Shown here in pieces: positions 17,446 to 25,024 of a stretch of DNA of 64,000 bases. Made by a program: the position numbers and the translations under genes. Source of the stretch: an uncultured Eggerthellaceae bacterium (GTDB lineage Bacteria; Actinomycetota; Coriobacteriia; Coriobacteriales; Eggerthellaceae); assembly GCA_910589125.1 (NCBI GenBank), contig CAJURX010000005.1, forward strand, positions 71,535 to 135,534, in the 5' to 3' direction. The notes under the pieces are model-generated. The model had not been told where the DNA came from. It saw nothing but the letters and a program-made list of their open reading frames with translations, and did not search any database. Each line of letters begins with the position of its first letter. Position 1 is the stretch's first letter.

Positions 17446-18618
17446 CTAAATGGTGTAGGCCGGACCGCGCTGCTCCAGTTTGACCACCACGCCCGCGGTG
17501 TCAGCAGTAGGTGCAGCCTCAGGTGCATTGCCATGCCAGCGAGCCACCATATCCACCAAGCCGTCTAGGTACTCGTCCAGCTGCTTGTTGGTCTGATCGT
17601 TCATCTGATCGGTGAAGGGATTCACCGGAGCCTCGGTGAGCAGGCCCGCGTCTGACAGCTCGCGCCAGCGCTCCTTGATGGAGCGACGGAAGTCCTCTTC
17701 GCTGCCATGCCCGAACAGGTAATTCTTGGTGAGGCCGCGTTGTATCTCTGGATACTCGGAATCCATGTAGCCACCCTCCATGGATTCATTGGCCGCACGC
17801 TCTGGATCCTCATTGATGTAATCGATAGCACGAGCCATAGCTGTTGCCACCTTGTCTCCGATGGTGGGGTCCTTCTCCAGGGCGTTCGCATTCACACCAG
17901 TGAAGCAGCAGTAGAACTCACCCAGCTCATCTGCCGATGTATAGAAGAAATCCACCTCATCGGGGTGGTTGTAACGGATCGGATAGGTAGTGGCATCTGA
18001 CCCACAGGCAGCATCGATCTCGCCGTTCATGAGGGCTGACTCGATGGTCGATCCCGTATATGCGATCCACTGGATCTGCGACGGATCGCCGCCCTCCCGG
18101 GCGCAGAGCGCCACGCACTCAGTGTAGGCTGGACCGTTCATCATGGTGGTCCCCACGCGCTTGCCCACTAGGTCCTTGCAGCTCTTGATCTCCGGGTCGT
18201 TCGTGACGCCCGACCAGCACCCCACATGGATAGTATCCACATGCTTCAGCGGCATGCCCTGATAGATAGCGGGGAAGTCCCCCGGGGTGGATTCGAATAC
18301 ATCGATCTCGTTGTTCGCCAGAAGGATGGATACATCTTGCGTGATGAGCATGAAGTTCGGCTCGATCCCCGCATCCTCCCAATAATGCTGCTCCTTGGCT
18401 ACGTACATCGGCAGCTCGCAGGGCGACCCTCCCCAGTAGCCGATGGTGAGCGGGGTCAAACCGCTCTCCCTCGTTGCCGCACTGTGGGAGCTTGCAGCGC
18501 TGGACGCCTGATCGCCTGATGAGCAACCCGCGCCTACTACTCCCATCGCTCCCGCTGCGACCGCAGCCCCGATCGCCTTCGCGAAGCTGCGACGGCTCAT
18601 CGACCTCATCTCTCCCAT
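17446..18618 (-). CDS. Tat-exported lipoprotein, taurine/nitrate-type substrate-binding protein
   Basis: A 390-residue protein starting MGEMRSMSRRSFAK (GAGGAAGAGGGGACC upstream). The twin arginine at 9-10, a hydrophobic h-region and the lipobox GAGC (Cys32) predict Tat export and lipid anchoring. The mature part (LTIGYWGGSPCELPMYVAKEQHYWEDAGIEPNFM-type start, then DVFESTPGDFPAIYQGMPL) is the NMT1/SsuA-like fold that binds small anions or thiamine-precursor-like ligands. Folding before export hints at a cofactor or a ligand-bound form. It serves the two permeases and ATPase upstream. Confidence 0.88.
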   Translation of the reverse strand: MGEMRSMSRRSFAKAIGAAVAAGAMGVVGAGCSSGDQASSAASSHSAATRESGLTPLTIGYWGGSPCELPMYVAKEQHYWEDAGIEPNFMLITQDVSILLANNEIDVFESTPGDFPAIYQGMPLKHVDTIHVGCWSGVTNDPEIKSCKDLVGKRVGTTMMNGPAYTECVALCAREGGDPSQIQWIAYTGSTIESALMNGEIDAACGSDATTYPIRYNHPDEVDFFYTSADELGEFYCCFTGVNANALEKDPTIGDKVATAMARAIDYINEDPERAANESMEGGYMDSEYPEIQRGLTKNYLFGHGSEEDFRRSIKERWRELSDAGLLTEAPVNPFTDQMNDQTNKQLDEYLDGLVDMVARWHGNAPEAAPTADTAGVVVKLEQRGPAYTI

Positions 18619-18718
18619 GGTCCCCTCTTCCTCTCTTCGGATGCAGCGCTCATCGCACGGCACCTCGGCCATCTCCCTGCAGTGCATCTTTGGGCACAGC
18701 AGGTCCTTTCTGCTGGAG

Positions 18719-19732
18719 CTACCAGCGAACCAGTCCCTTCTGCCAGCGAAGCAACCAGTTACGCACGGCGAACATGATCGCCGTCAACGTCGCGAATATC
18801 AGGATCATCGCGAACACATACGCGAATACCACGCCGAAGTTCGCAATGGTCCCCATCATGCGCACCGCCAGTGCAAGCCCCGTTCCCACCCCGCACAGCT
18901 CTGCTGCCGCCAAGGCGCCGAACGAGCCAGAGAGCGCCATGAACAGCGCATCCGCCAAAGCTGGGATGGCATTCGGGATCATGACATGCATGACGATGAA
19001 CGCCCTGGAGGCTCCCAGGGTCTCCGCGCGCTCGATCAGGGAGATATCGGTGTTCTTGATGCCATTCGCCAATATGAGCGTCATGGGGAACCACACAGCC
19101 AGCACGATGGCTGCCAAGGAACCCGCAAAGCTGGACTGGAATGCGATCGCGAAGACGGGAAGCCACACGAGCCCGGGCACCGGACCGACGATCTTCAGCA
19201 AGGGCGATACCCAATAGCTTGCAATGGAGGAGCAACCACAGAGCACACCCGAGAGGAATCCGAGCACCAGCCCTATAGAGAGCCCTTGGGCGAGCAAGGT
19301 GATGGACGCCACCGTGGCCTTCACGATGTTCGGGAAGTTGGCGATGAGCTGCTCGATGACCTTGTCAGGGCTCGGGATGAAGGGGAGCCTCAACGTCCCG
19401 GTCTTGAGGGTCGCGATATCCCATGCCTCGAAGAAGAGGAACACGAAGGCGATGAGCCACGAGAGGCGACACGCCCTCTTGCGCACAGGCACCACCACGA
19501 GCGATACCGCATAGATGATCGCCCACAGGGCTGAGCAGATGAGCAGAGCGGTCGCCCAATGCTTTGGCATATAGCCTTGAGGATAGGCATTCGGGATGAA
19601 CATGTGCAGCAGATAAGCCACGAAGATGCCCGCGAACGGCACGAGCATCTTCACCGCTTCGCGCAACCGCGCCATCTTGATGATGCCTTGTGTCCCCGTC
19701 GCTCGCCCTGCCACGGATGCGCCTGCTCTCAT
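18719..19732 (-). CDS. ABC importer permease (SsuC/TauC-like), second copy
   Basis: A 337-residue permease. The frame is open to 19840, but the ATG at 19732 lies just past the ATPase stop and fits coupled translation. Five or six membrane segments are followed by the EAA loop (LIERAETLGASRAFIVMHVMIPNAIPALADALFMAL), which docks onto the ATPase. It resembles the first permease of the operon but is clearly diverged from it. The importer may therefore be a heterodimer instead of the homodimer usual in this family. Confidence 0.88.
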   Translation of the reverse strand: MRAGASVAGRATGTQGIIKMARLREAVKMLVPFAGIFVAYLLHMFIPNAYPQGYMPKHWATALLICSALWAIIYAVSLVVVPVRKRACRLSWLIAFVFLFFEAWDIATLKTGTLRLPFIPSPDKVIEQLIANFPNIVKATVASITLLAQGLSIGLVLGFLSGVLCGCSSIASYWVSPLLKIVGPVPGLVWLPVFAIAFQSSFAGSLAAIVLAVWFPMTLILANGIKNTDISLIERAETLGASRAFIVMHVMIPNAIPALADALFMALSGSFGALAAAELCGVGTGLALAVRMMGTIANFGVVFAYVFAMILIFATLTAIMFAVRNWLLRWQKGLVRW

Positions 19733-19736
19733 TGCC

Positions 19737-20495
19737 TTACGCAAGATCCAGCGCATCCAGCACCTGATGGCGCTTTGCGATGAATTCCGGTGAGATGCGA
19801 TCGCGCGGGTGCGGCAGATCGACAGGGATGTCCGCGACATTCGTACCGGGACGCGAAGAGAGGACCACCACCCTATCGCTCAGATAGACAGCTTCCTCTA
19901 TGTCATGGGTGACCAACAGCACGATGGGATGGAACCGCTCTACCATCTTCAAGATCTCATCTTGGATGACGGCGCGCGTGAATGCATCCAAGGCGGAGAG
20001 CGGCTCATCCAACAAGATGACCCCAGGATCCATGACCAAGGTCTGCGCTATGGCCACCCGCGCAGCCATGCCACCAGATATCTGATGGGGATAGGACCTC
20101 TCGAAGCCCGTGAGACCCATGAGGTCGATCATCTCCTGGATCCGACCCTTCTTCTCTTGGTAGACCTTGCTGGCCTTGAGCCCGAATGCCACGTTCTTCT
20201 CAACCGTAAGCCAGGGGTACAGATTCGCCTGCTGGAATACGAATCCACGGTTGGGATCAGGGGAGGCGATAGGCTCCCCATCGTAGGTGAGCGTCCCCTC
20301 TTGCACCTCGTCAAGCCCAGCCACCAGACGCAAGAACGTTGATTTTCCGCAACCGGACGGCCCGATGAGCGCCACCACCTCGCCTTGGCTCACGTCCAAG
20401 CTGAAGTCCTTCAGCGCCAAGAGCCTCACCCCGTCCTCCGAGGTGAACCACCGCGTGATGTGCTCTGCGCTCAGTTGATGGACACCCGCTACCAC
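19737..20495 (-). CDS. ABC importer ATPase (SsuB/TauB-like)
   Basis: The start is best placed at a GTG (20493-20495): AAAGGGG lies about nine bases upstream and the gene then overlaps the permease stop by seven bases. An ATG at 20516 is the alternative. The frame runs open upstream to 20984, but that part is antisense-like shadow of the permease. The 252-residue protein has Walker A GPSGCGKST, signature ISGGMAARVAIAQTL (SGGM) and Walker B VILLDEPLSALD, the standard nitrate/taurine-importer ATPase order. It energises the two flanking permeases. Confidence 0.88.
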   Translation of the reverse strand: MVAGVHQLSAEHITRWFTSEDGVRLLALKDFSLDVSQGEVVALIGPSGCGKSTFLRLVAGLDEVQEGTLTYDGEPIASPDPNRGFVFQQANLYPWLTVEKNVAFGLKASKVYQEKKGRIQEMIDLMGLTGFERSYPHQISGGMAARVAIAQTLVMDPGVILLDEPLSALDAFTRAVIQDEILKMVERFHPIVLLVTHDIEEAVYLSDRVVVLSSRPGTNVADIPVDLPHPRDRISPEFIAKRHQVLDALDLA

Positions 20496-21508
20496 TGGAT
20501 CGCCCCTTTCGACCATCTCATGCAATGCTGCTGGACCTTGAACAAGATGGTCAGCAAGATGAATGCCATGAGGATGAAGATGATGATGGTGCTGAAGATG
20601 AGATCGAATTCGTTCCAACCTTGGGCATAGTTGATGAGCCACCCCAAACCCGCTTTCACGCCCAGCATCTCCGCATTCACGAGAGCGGTGAGCGAGAAGC
20701 AGAGTCCCATGAACAAGCCGGTGAAGATGTTGGGGAGCACGGCTGGATAGATCACGTGCCGGATCACATGCCAGGGGGAGGCACCCATGATCTCGGCGCG
20801 CTCGATATAGGTCTTCGGCACGCCGCGTATGCCCCCGGAGAGGTTCACGGAGAGCGGGAACCACGTGGTGAGCGACACCATGAACACAGACGCCATATGG
20901 CTTGACGGAGCGAGCACCATGGCGATGGCCATCCATGCCGTTGAGGGCACCGGTCCGATGACCTTGATGAAGGGCTGCAACCAATAATTCCAGAAACGGC
21001 TATACCCCATGAGCGTGCCATAGATCATGCCAGCCACGAACCCGAGTCCCACCCCTTGCAAGAGAAGGGAGAGCGAACCCAAGAGATGCACGCCCATGCG
21101 CCCCATGTCACCGAAGAGTGCGGCGAGGACCCTATCAGGGCTCGGCATGACCGGAAGCAAGAGATTGCCGGTCTTCACCGTGTTGTAGTTGTAGATCATG
21201 AGCAGGATGAAGGCTGCGATGAGCAGCCCCCAGAGATGGATGATCTTGAAGCGCACGGGCTTGAACCAGATGGAGAGCGCAGCTAGGACGAGATAGACGA
21301 TGATGGAGACCATCAGGAACACGGGATAGAACCACTCTACGTAGCCCTCAGGGTAGACTGTGGGCAGCGTAGCATCTTGGATGAGCGCAACCACCATGAC
21401 CACGAGCGGGCATGCGAGCTTGACCGCTTCCCTAGCAGTGGCGAACTGGATGAGTCGGAATACCGATCGACCATCCACCCGTTCTCTATCCTTCGCTCGT
21501 GACGCCAT
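20489..21508 (-). CDS. ABC importer permease (SsuC/TauC-like), first copy
   Basis: A 339-residue permease starting MASRAKDRERVDG, with GAGG six bases upstream; other in-frame starts exist at 21520 and 21610. It has six hydrophobic segments and the EAA coupling loop YIERAEIMGASPWHVIRHVIYPAVLPNIFTGLFMG. It is the first gene of a six-gene leftward operon (permease, ATPase, permease, binding lipoprotein, FtsX permease, ATPase). Its promoter must lie in the structured repeat at 21601-21881, where GACCTAGGTC (21654-21663) and ATATATTGACC-like sequence are present. Confidence 0.87.
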   Translation of the reverse strand: MASRAKDRERVDGRSVFRLIQFATAREAVKLACPLVVMVVALIQDATLPTVYPEGYVEWFYPVFLMVSIIVYLVLAALSIWFKPVRFKIIHLWGLLIAAFILLMIYNYNTVKTGNLLLPVMPSPDRVLAALFGDMGRMGVHLLGSLSLLLQGVGLGFVAGMIYGTLMGYSRFWNYWLQPFIKVIGPVPSTAWMAIAMVLAPSSHMASVFMVSLTTWFPLSVNLSGGIRGVPKTYIERAEIMGASPWHVIRHVIYPAVLPNIFTGLFMGLCFSLTALVNAEMLGVKAGLGWLINYAQGWNEFDLIFSTIIIFILMAFILLTILFKVQQHCMRWSKGAIQW

Positions 21509-21600
21509 GCTCTCCCTCATACAGCGCTTCTTCGATCGCCAGCAGAAAGCTCGCTTGCCTCTCATCGCATCTGGGATCTCTCTGTGACATGAGAGCCTGA

Positions 21601-21881
21601 ATGCGAGCACCCGATGCCATCACGGGAAAGCGCCGGACGCTCTTCGTGATCCAGACCTAGGTCAATATATGACATGCACTACTACCCTGCAAACGTTTTG
21701 GTAGTCTATATCCTATATTCGATATGAACGAGCAATATTCGACCGCAAACGGCATTCCGAGATGTCGCGAGAGGGATGAGGATGCAACCCACATTGCATC
21801 TTCATTGCCGTCATCTGTGGCAGGTACCGGCAAGCCGGCACCTGCTCATAGGGGCGCAGCTTGCCTGCGCCCGTTCATCGA
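21601..21881. repeat. 281-bp structured direct repeat, copy 1 (upstream of fic)
   Basis: This block aligns without gaps to 22912-23192 at a constant offset of 1311 bases. Shared parts are the GAGCACCCGATGCC start, CAATATATGACATGCACTAC, a short inverted repeat (CTACC…GGTAG), and three successive hairpins ending in the dispersed palindrome at 21850-21881. Hairpin arms differ between the copies by matched changes, so base pairing is kept. It separates the importer operon from the Fic gene and probably contains the importer promoter. Confidence 0.8.
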
Positions 21882-21904
21882 TCTCCCATCTGTCTCATTG
21901 ATTC

Positions 21905-21966
21905 TTGCCGATATCGGCAATGATTATCACCTCTTTGCTACAATGGATCCTCGACACCTTGCCGAT
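21905..21966 (+). promoter_or_regulatory. fic promoter with palindromic operator
   Basis: TTGCCGATATCGGCAA (21905-21920) is a perfect 16-bp palindrome. The half-site TTGCCGAT recurs at 21959-21966, running into the ribosome site TAGGAGG. A -10 box TACAAT stands at 21939-21944, between the two sites. Since the gene product starts with a DNA-binding HTH, autoregulation is a reasonable inference. Confidence 0.6.
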
Positions 21967-21978
21967 AGGAGGTGCATC

Positions 21979-22875
21979 ATGGGATTCCTCTCAGTTGCCG
22001 AGACGGCAAAGCGCTGGGGCATATCAGGGCGCAGCGTTCGCAACTACTGCGCTCAGGGACGCATCCCTGGCGCCTTCCTGACGGGCAAGACATGGAGCAT
22101 CCCCGAGGATGCCACCAAGCCGGCACGGTCGAACAGCCGTCCGCCACACCCTTCACCGCTCCTCGAGCGATTGCATGGCGAGATGACGACGCGGGCCAAA
22201 GGCGGCATCTATCACAAGATCCAGGTAGAGCTCACCTACAACTCCAACCACATCGAAGGCAGCCAGCTCTCCCTCGATCAAACGCGTCTGATCTTCGAGA
22301 CCTCGACCATCGGAGTGCAAGCCGAACCCATCAACATCGACGACCTCATCGAGGCAACCAACCATTTCCGCGCCATAGACTTCATGATAGAGAATGCGCT
22401 CGAACCGCTCTCTTCTCGGATGCTCAAGGAGCTGCATCGCATGCTCAAATCCGGCACCACCGATGCCGCGAAGGATTGGTTCAATGTGGGCGACTACAAG
22501 CAGCTGCCCAATGAGGTAGCGGGACGACGCACGACGCTTCCCGAAGAGGTGCCCACAGAGATCGACCGCTTGCTCGCTGGTTACGACCCCAAAGCGCAGC
22601 ATGCATTGGAGGACATCGTGGCGTTCCATGTGGCATTCGAGCGCATCCACCCCTTCCAAGATGGCAATGGACGCATCGGGCGCCTCATCATGTTCAAGGA
22701 ATGCCTCGCGAATGCGATCCCTCCATTCGTCATCGAAGATGAGATGAAGGGCTACTACTACCGCGGCCTCGCGGAATGGGACACAGAACGCGGCTTCCTC
22801 ATGGACACATGTCTTGCAGCTCAAGACCGCTTCAAAGCAGCGCTGGATTACTTTCGCATCCCCTATGAGGGATGA
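21979..22875 (+). CDS. HTH-Fic domain protein (AMPylase-type), self-inhibited class
   Basis: A 298-residue protein; TAGGAGG at 21966-21972 fixes the ATG at 21979 although the frame is open from 21724. Residues 3-42 (LSVAETAKRWGISGRSVRNYCAQGRIPGAFLTGKTWSIP) form an excisionase/MerR-like HTH with wing. The Fic core has HPFQDGNGRIGR at 224-235 with all catalytic residues, so transfer of a nucleotide monophosphate to a target hydroxyl is likely. An SNHIEG motif at 89-94 matches the [S/T]xxxE[G/N] inhibitory helix, so the enzyme should be held inactive until triggered. No separate antitoxin is present. Targets are unknown. Confidence 0.9.
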   Translation: MGFLSVAETAKRWGISGRSVRNYCAQGRIPGAFLTGKTWSIPEDATKPARSNSRPPHPSPLLERLHGEMTTRAKGGIYHKIQVELTYNSNHIEGSQLSLDQTRLIFETSTIGVQAEPINIDDLIEATNHFRAIDFMIENALEPLSSRMLKELHRMLKSGTTDAAKDWFNVGDYKQLPNEVAGRRTTLPEEVPTEIDRLLAGYDPKAQHALEDIVAFHVAFERIHPFQDGNGRIGRLIMFKECLANAIPPFVIEDEMKGYYYRGLAEWDTERGFLMDTCLAAQDRFKAALDYFRIPYEG

Positions 22876-22911
22876 CCCTCCATCCTCATGTGCATCCGCA
22901 GTGCGCCCGAC

Positions 22912-23192
22912 ATGCGAGCACCCGATGCCATTGAGGAGAGGCATCGGGTGCTCTTCGTGTTTCAGACCACGCTCAATATATGACATGCACTACTAACATG
23001 CAAGCATTTTGTTAGGCTATGTCCTATATCCACAAGAGATGCATGAGATCCGCTCGCGGATGGCGATGCTGACATGTCACAACATGGATGAGGGCGCAAC
23101 CCTCGTTGCGCCCTCATCGCCACCATCTATGGCCTGTGCCGGCAAGCTGGCACCTACTGTAGGGGCACAGCTTGTCTGCGCCCGCTCATCGA
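22912..23192. repeat. 281-bp structured direct repeat, copy 2 (downstream of fic)
   Basis: Partner of 21601-21881. It opens with a perfect 14-bp-stem hairpin (GAGCACCCGATGCC/GGCATCGGGTGCTC), then CAATATATGACATGCACTAC, an inverted repeat CTAAC…GTTAG, a second perfect 14-bp hairpin at 23087-23118 (GATGAGGGCGCAAC/GTTGCGCCCTCATC), a GTGCC…GGCAC hairpin and the dispersed palindrome at 23161-23192. The hairpins are better paired here than in copy 1. It fills most of the gap between fic and the 23242 gene. Confidence 0.8.
22916..22963 (+). terminator. probable fic terminator inside repeat copy 2
   Basis: A perfect 14-bp stem with a 10-base loop starts 40 bases past the fic stop and is followed by TTCGTGTTTC. 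The same position in copy 1 is only partly paired, so terminator strength differs between copies. Confidence 0.65.
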
Positions 23193-23241
23193 CATCACGT
23201 GCACCCGTCACGTCATGGCCGCACGCAACGAAAGCCAGCAC

Positions 23242-23565
23242 CTATGCCTTGTCGGCTGCATCTCCGATGCGTCGAGCATCCTCCGCCGCCACTGCCGCAA
23301 CGGCAGCGTCAGCCTCCACGCTCTCCTCCATCTGCTCTGCGCGGGCGAACGCACGTGCAGCATCAACAGCCTCGCCCGTCACGCCGAGCACGCCCTGGTC
23401 ATCATGATCGCGCGCATCATCTGCGCGCTCCAGAGCCTCAGCCTTGACGGACTCCGCCTCATTCACAGCAACCACTTCATCCAGTTCGCTCATCGTCGCA
23501 CTTCCCTTCTTCATCGAATCGTCCTCCAGGCAGCGCTCTGCTCGCCTGGTCATGCCCATGATCAT
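23242..23565 (-). CDS. small acidic alanine-rich protein of unknown function
   Basis: Up to 107 residues; the first possible start (23565) overlaps the AAA+ gene stop as ATGA, and inner methionines at 23514 and 23493 are alternatives, the last with AAGGGAAG upstream. From MSELDEVVAVNEAESVKAEA on, the protein is rich in Ala, Glu and Asp and likely helical or coiled-coil (AEQMEESVEADAAVAAVAAEDARRI). No family is recognised. Its place as the final coupled gene of the molybdoenzyme/FKBP/AAA+ operon is the main reason to accept it. Confidence 0.45.
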   Translation of the reverse strand: MIMGMTRRAERCLEDDSMKKGSATMSELDEVVAVNEAESVKAEALERADDARDHDDQGVLGVTGEAVDAARAFARAEQMEESVEADAAVAAVAAEDARRIGDAADKA

Positions 23566-24263
23566 GAGGAATATCCCAAGAGCTCCTTCGCTTGCGATAG
23601 CGTGATGACCGATCCAGCTTCCACGCCAGAGCGCGTCACCAAATATCGGATCGCATTGCGTATGTCATCGGGGCTCTCCCTGAAGGGCCCCGCTATGAAG
23701 CTGAGTGCTTCATCGGAGATGATGGGCGCATCGTCTCGGCCGCTCTGGAGGCGGTCATGCACGCGATGCGCGAAGAGCTCGAAGCCCTCCTCATCCAGCG
23801 GTTCCACCTCGATGATCTCATACCCCACCAAAGCATCGCGTGCGCCGGCCAAGTCAAGGTCGAAGAGCGCCACATCGGAGATGACCACCGTATCCAACCC
23901 TCTCCGGTTGCGCTCGGTGAGCAAGAGCCGTGCAAGCTCTTGTCCCACCCCGTCGCAGAAGAGGCTCTCGAACCCATCCAAGATGAGCGCATCCGCTTCC
24001 CCCACGGCATCCAAGAACCCATCGTTCACACCGCTCTCAAGGGACGCACGCAGCTCAGCCGCATGGCAGGAGATGACGCGCCGCGTCGAGAGCAGGTCGC
24101 GTTCACGACCCCGCGCATGCGCGATGGTGGACTTGCCGGAACCAGATGGCCCCCAGATGAAGAGGCTCACCATGCCCTCATGCGCATCCGTGATATGCCA
24201 GATGCGCTCGAAGGCCTCGCGATTGCCATCCGTGATCACGATCTCATCGAACAGCGAGGTCAT
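23562..24263 (-). CDS. DnaA/Hda-like AAA+ ATPase without DNA-binding domain
   Basis: A 233-residue protein whose ATG overlaps the preceding stop (ATGA at 24260-24263). The opening LFDEIVITDGNREAFERI resembles the start of DnaA domain III. Walker A is GPSGSGKST at 38-46, Walker B is ADALILDGFESLF, and SPDDIRNAIRYL near the C-terminus resembles the DnaA/Hda sensor-2 helix. DnaA domains I, II and IV are absent. Such stand-alone ATPases (Hda, DnaC, RuvB-like helpers) act as ATP-driven switches or loaders. Here it lies in an operon for a molybdoenzyme, FKBP and a Cys-rich protein, so a role in enzyme assembly or its control is inferred; replication is less likely. Confidence 0.7.
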   Translation of the reverse strand: MTSLFDEIVITDGNREAFERIWHITDAHEGMVSLFIWGPSGSGKSTIAHARGRERDLLSTRRVISCHAAELRASLESGVNDGFLDAVGEADALILDGFESLFCDGVGQELARLLLTERNRRGLDTVVISDVALFDLDLAGARDALVGYEIIEVEPLDEEGFELFAHRVHDRLQSGRDDAPIISDEALSFIAGPFRESPDDIRNAIRYLVTRSGVEAGSVITLSQAKELLGYSS

Positions 24264-24481
24264 GCGCCGCTGCCTCCTTCCAAGTCTGCCGATCCCGTCA
24301 CCACGCCATTGCGTTGCCCCGCAGGCGTGAAGGCCACGCTGCCACAGCTCTCACATACGCCGCTCTCAGGGCTGACGGTCCCACCACATGCAAGGCACGG
24401 GATGGATGCAGGCGGCACGTAGAAGACGCTATCCTCGTGATACTTGCCGCATCTTCCGCATTTCGTGCAGGGGTAGCACAC
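24260..24481 (-). CDS. small CxxCxxCxxC zinc-ribbon protein
   Basis: A 73-residue protein beginning MCYPCTKCGRCG, so cysteines sit at 2, 5, 8 and 11. Two more CxxC pairs follow (CLAC, CESC), giving a second four-cysteine site typical of a zinc ribbon. The tail is disordered. Closely patterned relatives lie at 40175-40414 and 62910-63164. It starts 20 bases after the FKBP gene and overlaps the AAA+ gene by four bases. The N-terminal quartet could bind zinc or an Fe-S cluster; a metal-delivery or adaptor role is conjecture. Confidence 0.7.
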   Translation of the reverse strand: MCYPCTKCGRCGKYHEDSVFYVPPASIPCLACGGTVSPESGVCESCGSVAFTPAGQRNGVVTGSADLEGGSGA

Positions 24482-24501
24482 CGTGGCATCTCCCTCTCAG
24501 C

Positions 24502-24936
24502 TCAGTGGATATCCACGAGCTTGATCCAATAATCCAACGTCTTGCCCGCGAACGGATGATTGAGGTCTATCTTCACGTTGTCCGCGGTCATATCCGTCAC
24601 GAAGGCGGGCTGCTTGGTCCCGTCATCCGGGTTGGCATGGAACATGACGTCGCCCACCTTGAGAGAATACCCTTGGTCGATCATCTGCTTGGGATACCAC
24701 TGCGCGAGCGCTTCTTGGTATTCGCCATATCCGAGCTCTGGCGGGATGTCCAGCTGCTTCTCCTGGCCGACCTCCATGCCGATGAGCGCCTCTTCGATGC
24801 CGCGCGGCAGCTTCATATCCCCTATCATCACGCGCAAGGGCTCTCCCGCAGATCGGTCATCCAGCGCCTCTTCGCCCTTGGCGCCGCCCTTGTACAGGAT
24901 GCTGACCACGCTTCCCGTGTGAACCTTCTCTCCCAT
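24502..24936 (-). CDS. SlyD-like FKBP peptidyl-prolyl isomerase
   Basis: A 144-residue protein with the SlyD layout: an FKBP half (GSVVSILYKGGAKGEEALDD, PRGIEEALIGMEVGQEKQLDIPPELGYG), an inserted chaperone flap (EALAQWYPKQMIDQGYSL…FVTDM), and closing strands NHPFAGKTLDYWIKLVDI. The His/Cys-rich metal-binding tail of E. coli SlyD is missing. SlyD-type proteins speed proline isomerisation and hold unfolded clients, including cofactor enzymes and Tat substrates. Here it follows the Fe-S subunit gene, and the same pairing recurs at 63172-63606, pointing to enzyme maturation. Confidence 0.88.
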   Translation of the reverse strand: MGEKVHTGSVVSILYKGGAKGEEALDDRSAGEPLRVMIGDMKLPRGIEEALIGMEVGQEKQLDIPPELGYGEYQEALAQWYPKQMIDQGYSLKVGDVMFHANPDDGTKQPAFVTDMTADNVKIDLNHPFAGKTLDYWIKLVDIH

Positions 24937-24962
24937 GATCCTCCTGCCGTCCCGAAAGCCTA

Positions 24963-24987
24963 GGGCCGCGTGCTGATGACGCGGCCC
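24963..24987 (-). terminator. intercistronic hairpin between Fe-S and FKBP genes
   Basis: GGGCCGCGT and ACGCGGCCC form a perfect 9-bp stem with a 7-base loop between the two genes. On the minus strand it is followed by TAGGCTTTC, so it could be a leaky terminator or a 3'-end stabiliser that lowers expression of the downstream tail relative to the enzyme subunits. Confidence 0.5.
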
Positions 24988-25024
24988 GCAACGTCGAGGC
25001 TCCTCTCAGAGGAACCTGCTGAGC

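Noticed and set aside
21600..23200. CRISPR-like array
   Set aside because: Only two long repeats with a gene between; no short regularly spaced repeats and no cas genes.
23562..24263. Chromosomal DnaA or replication origin
   Set aside because: Only domain III is present, no DNA-binding domain IV, no DnaA boxes cluster and no dnaN/recF nearby.
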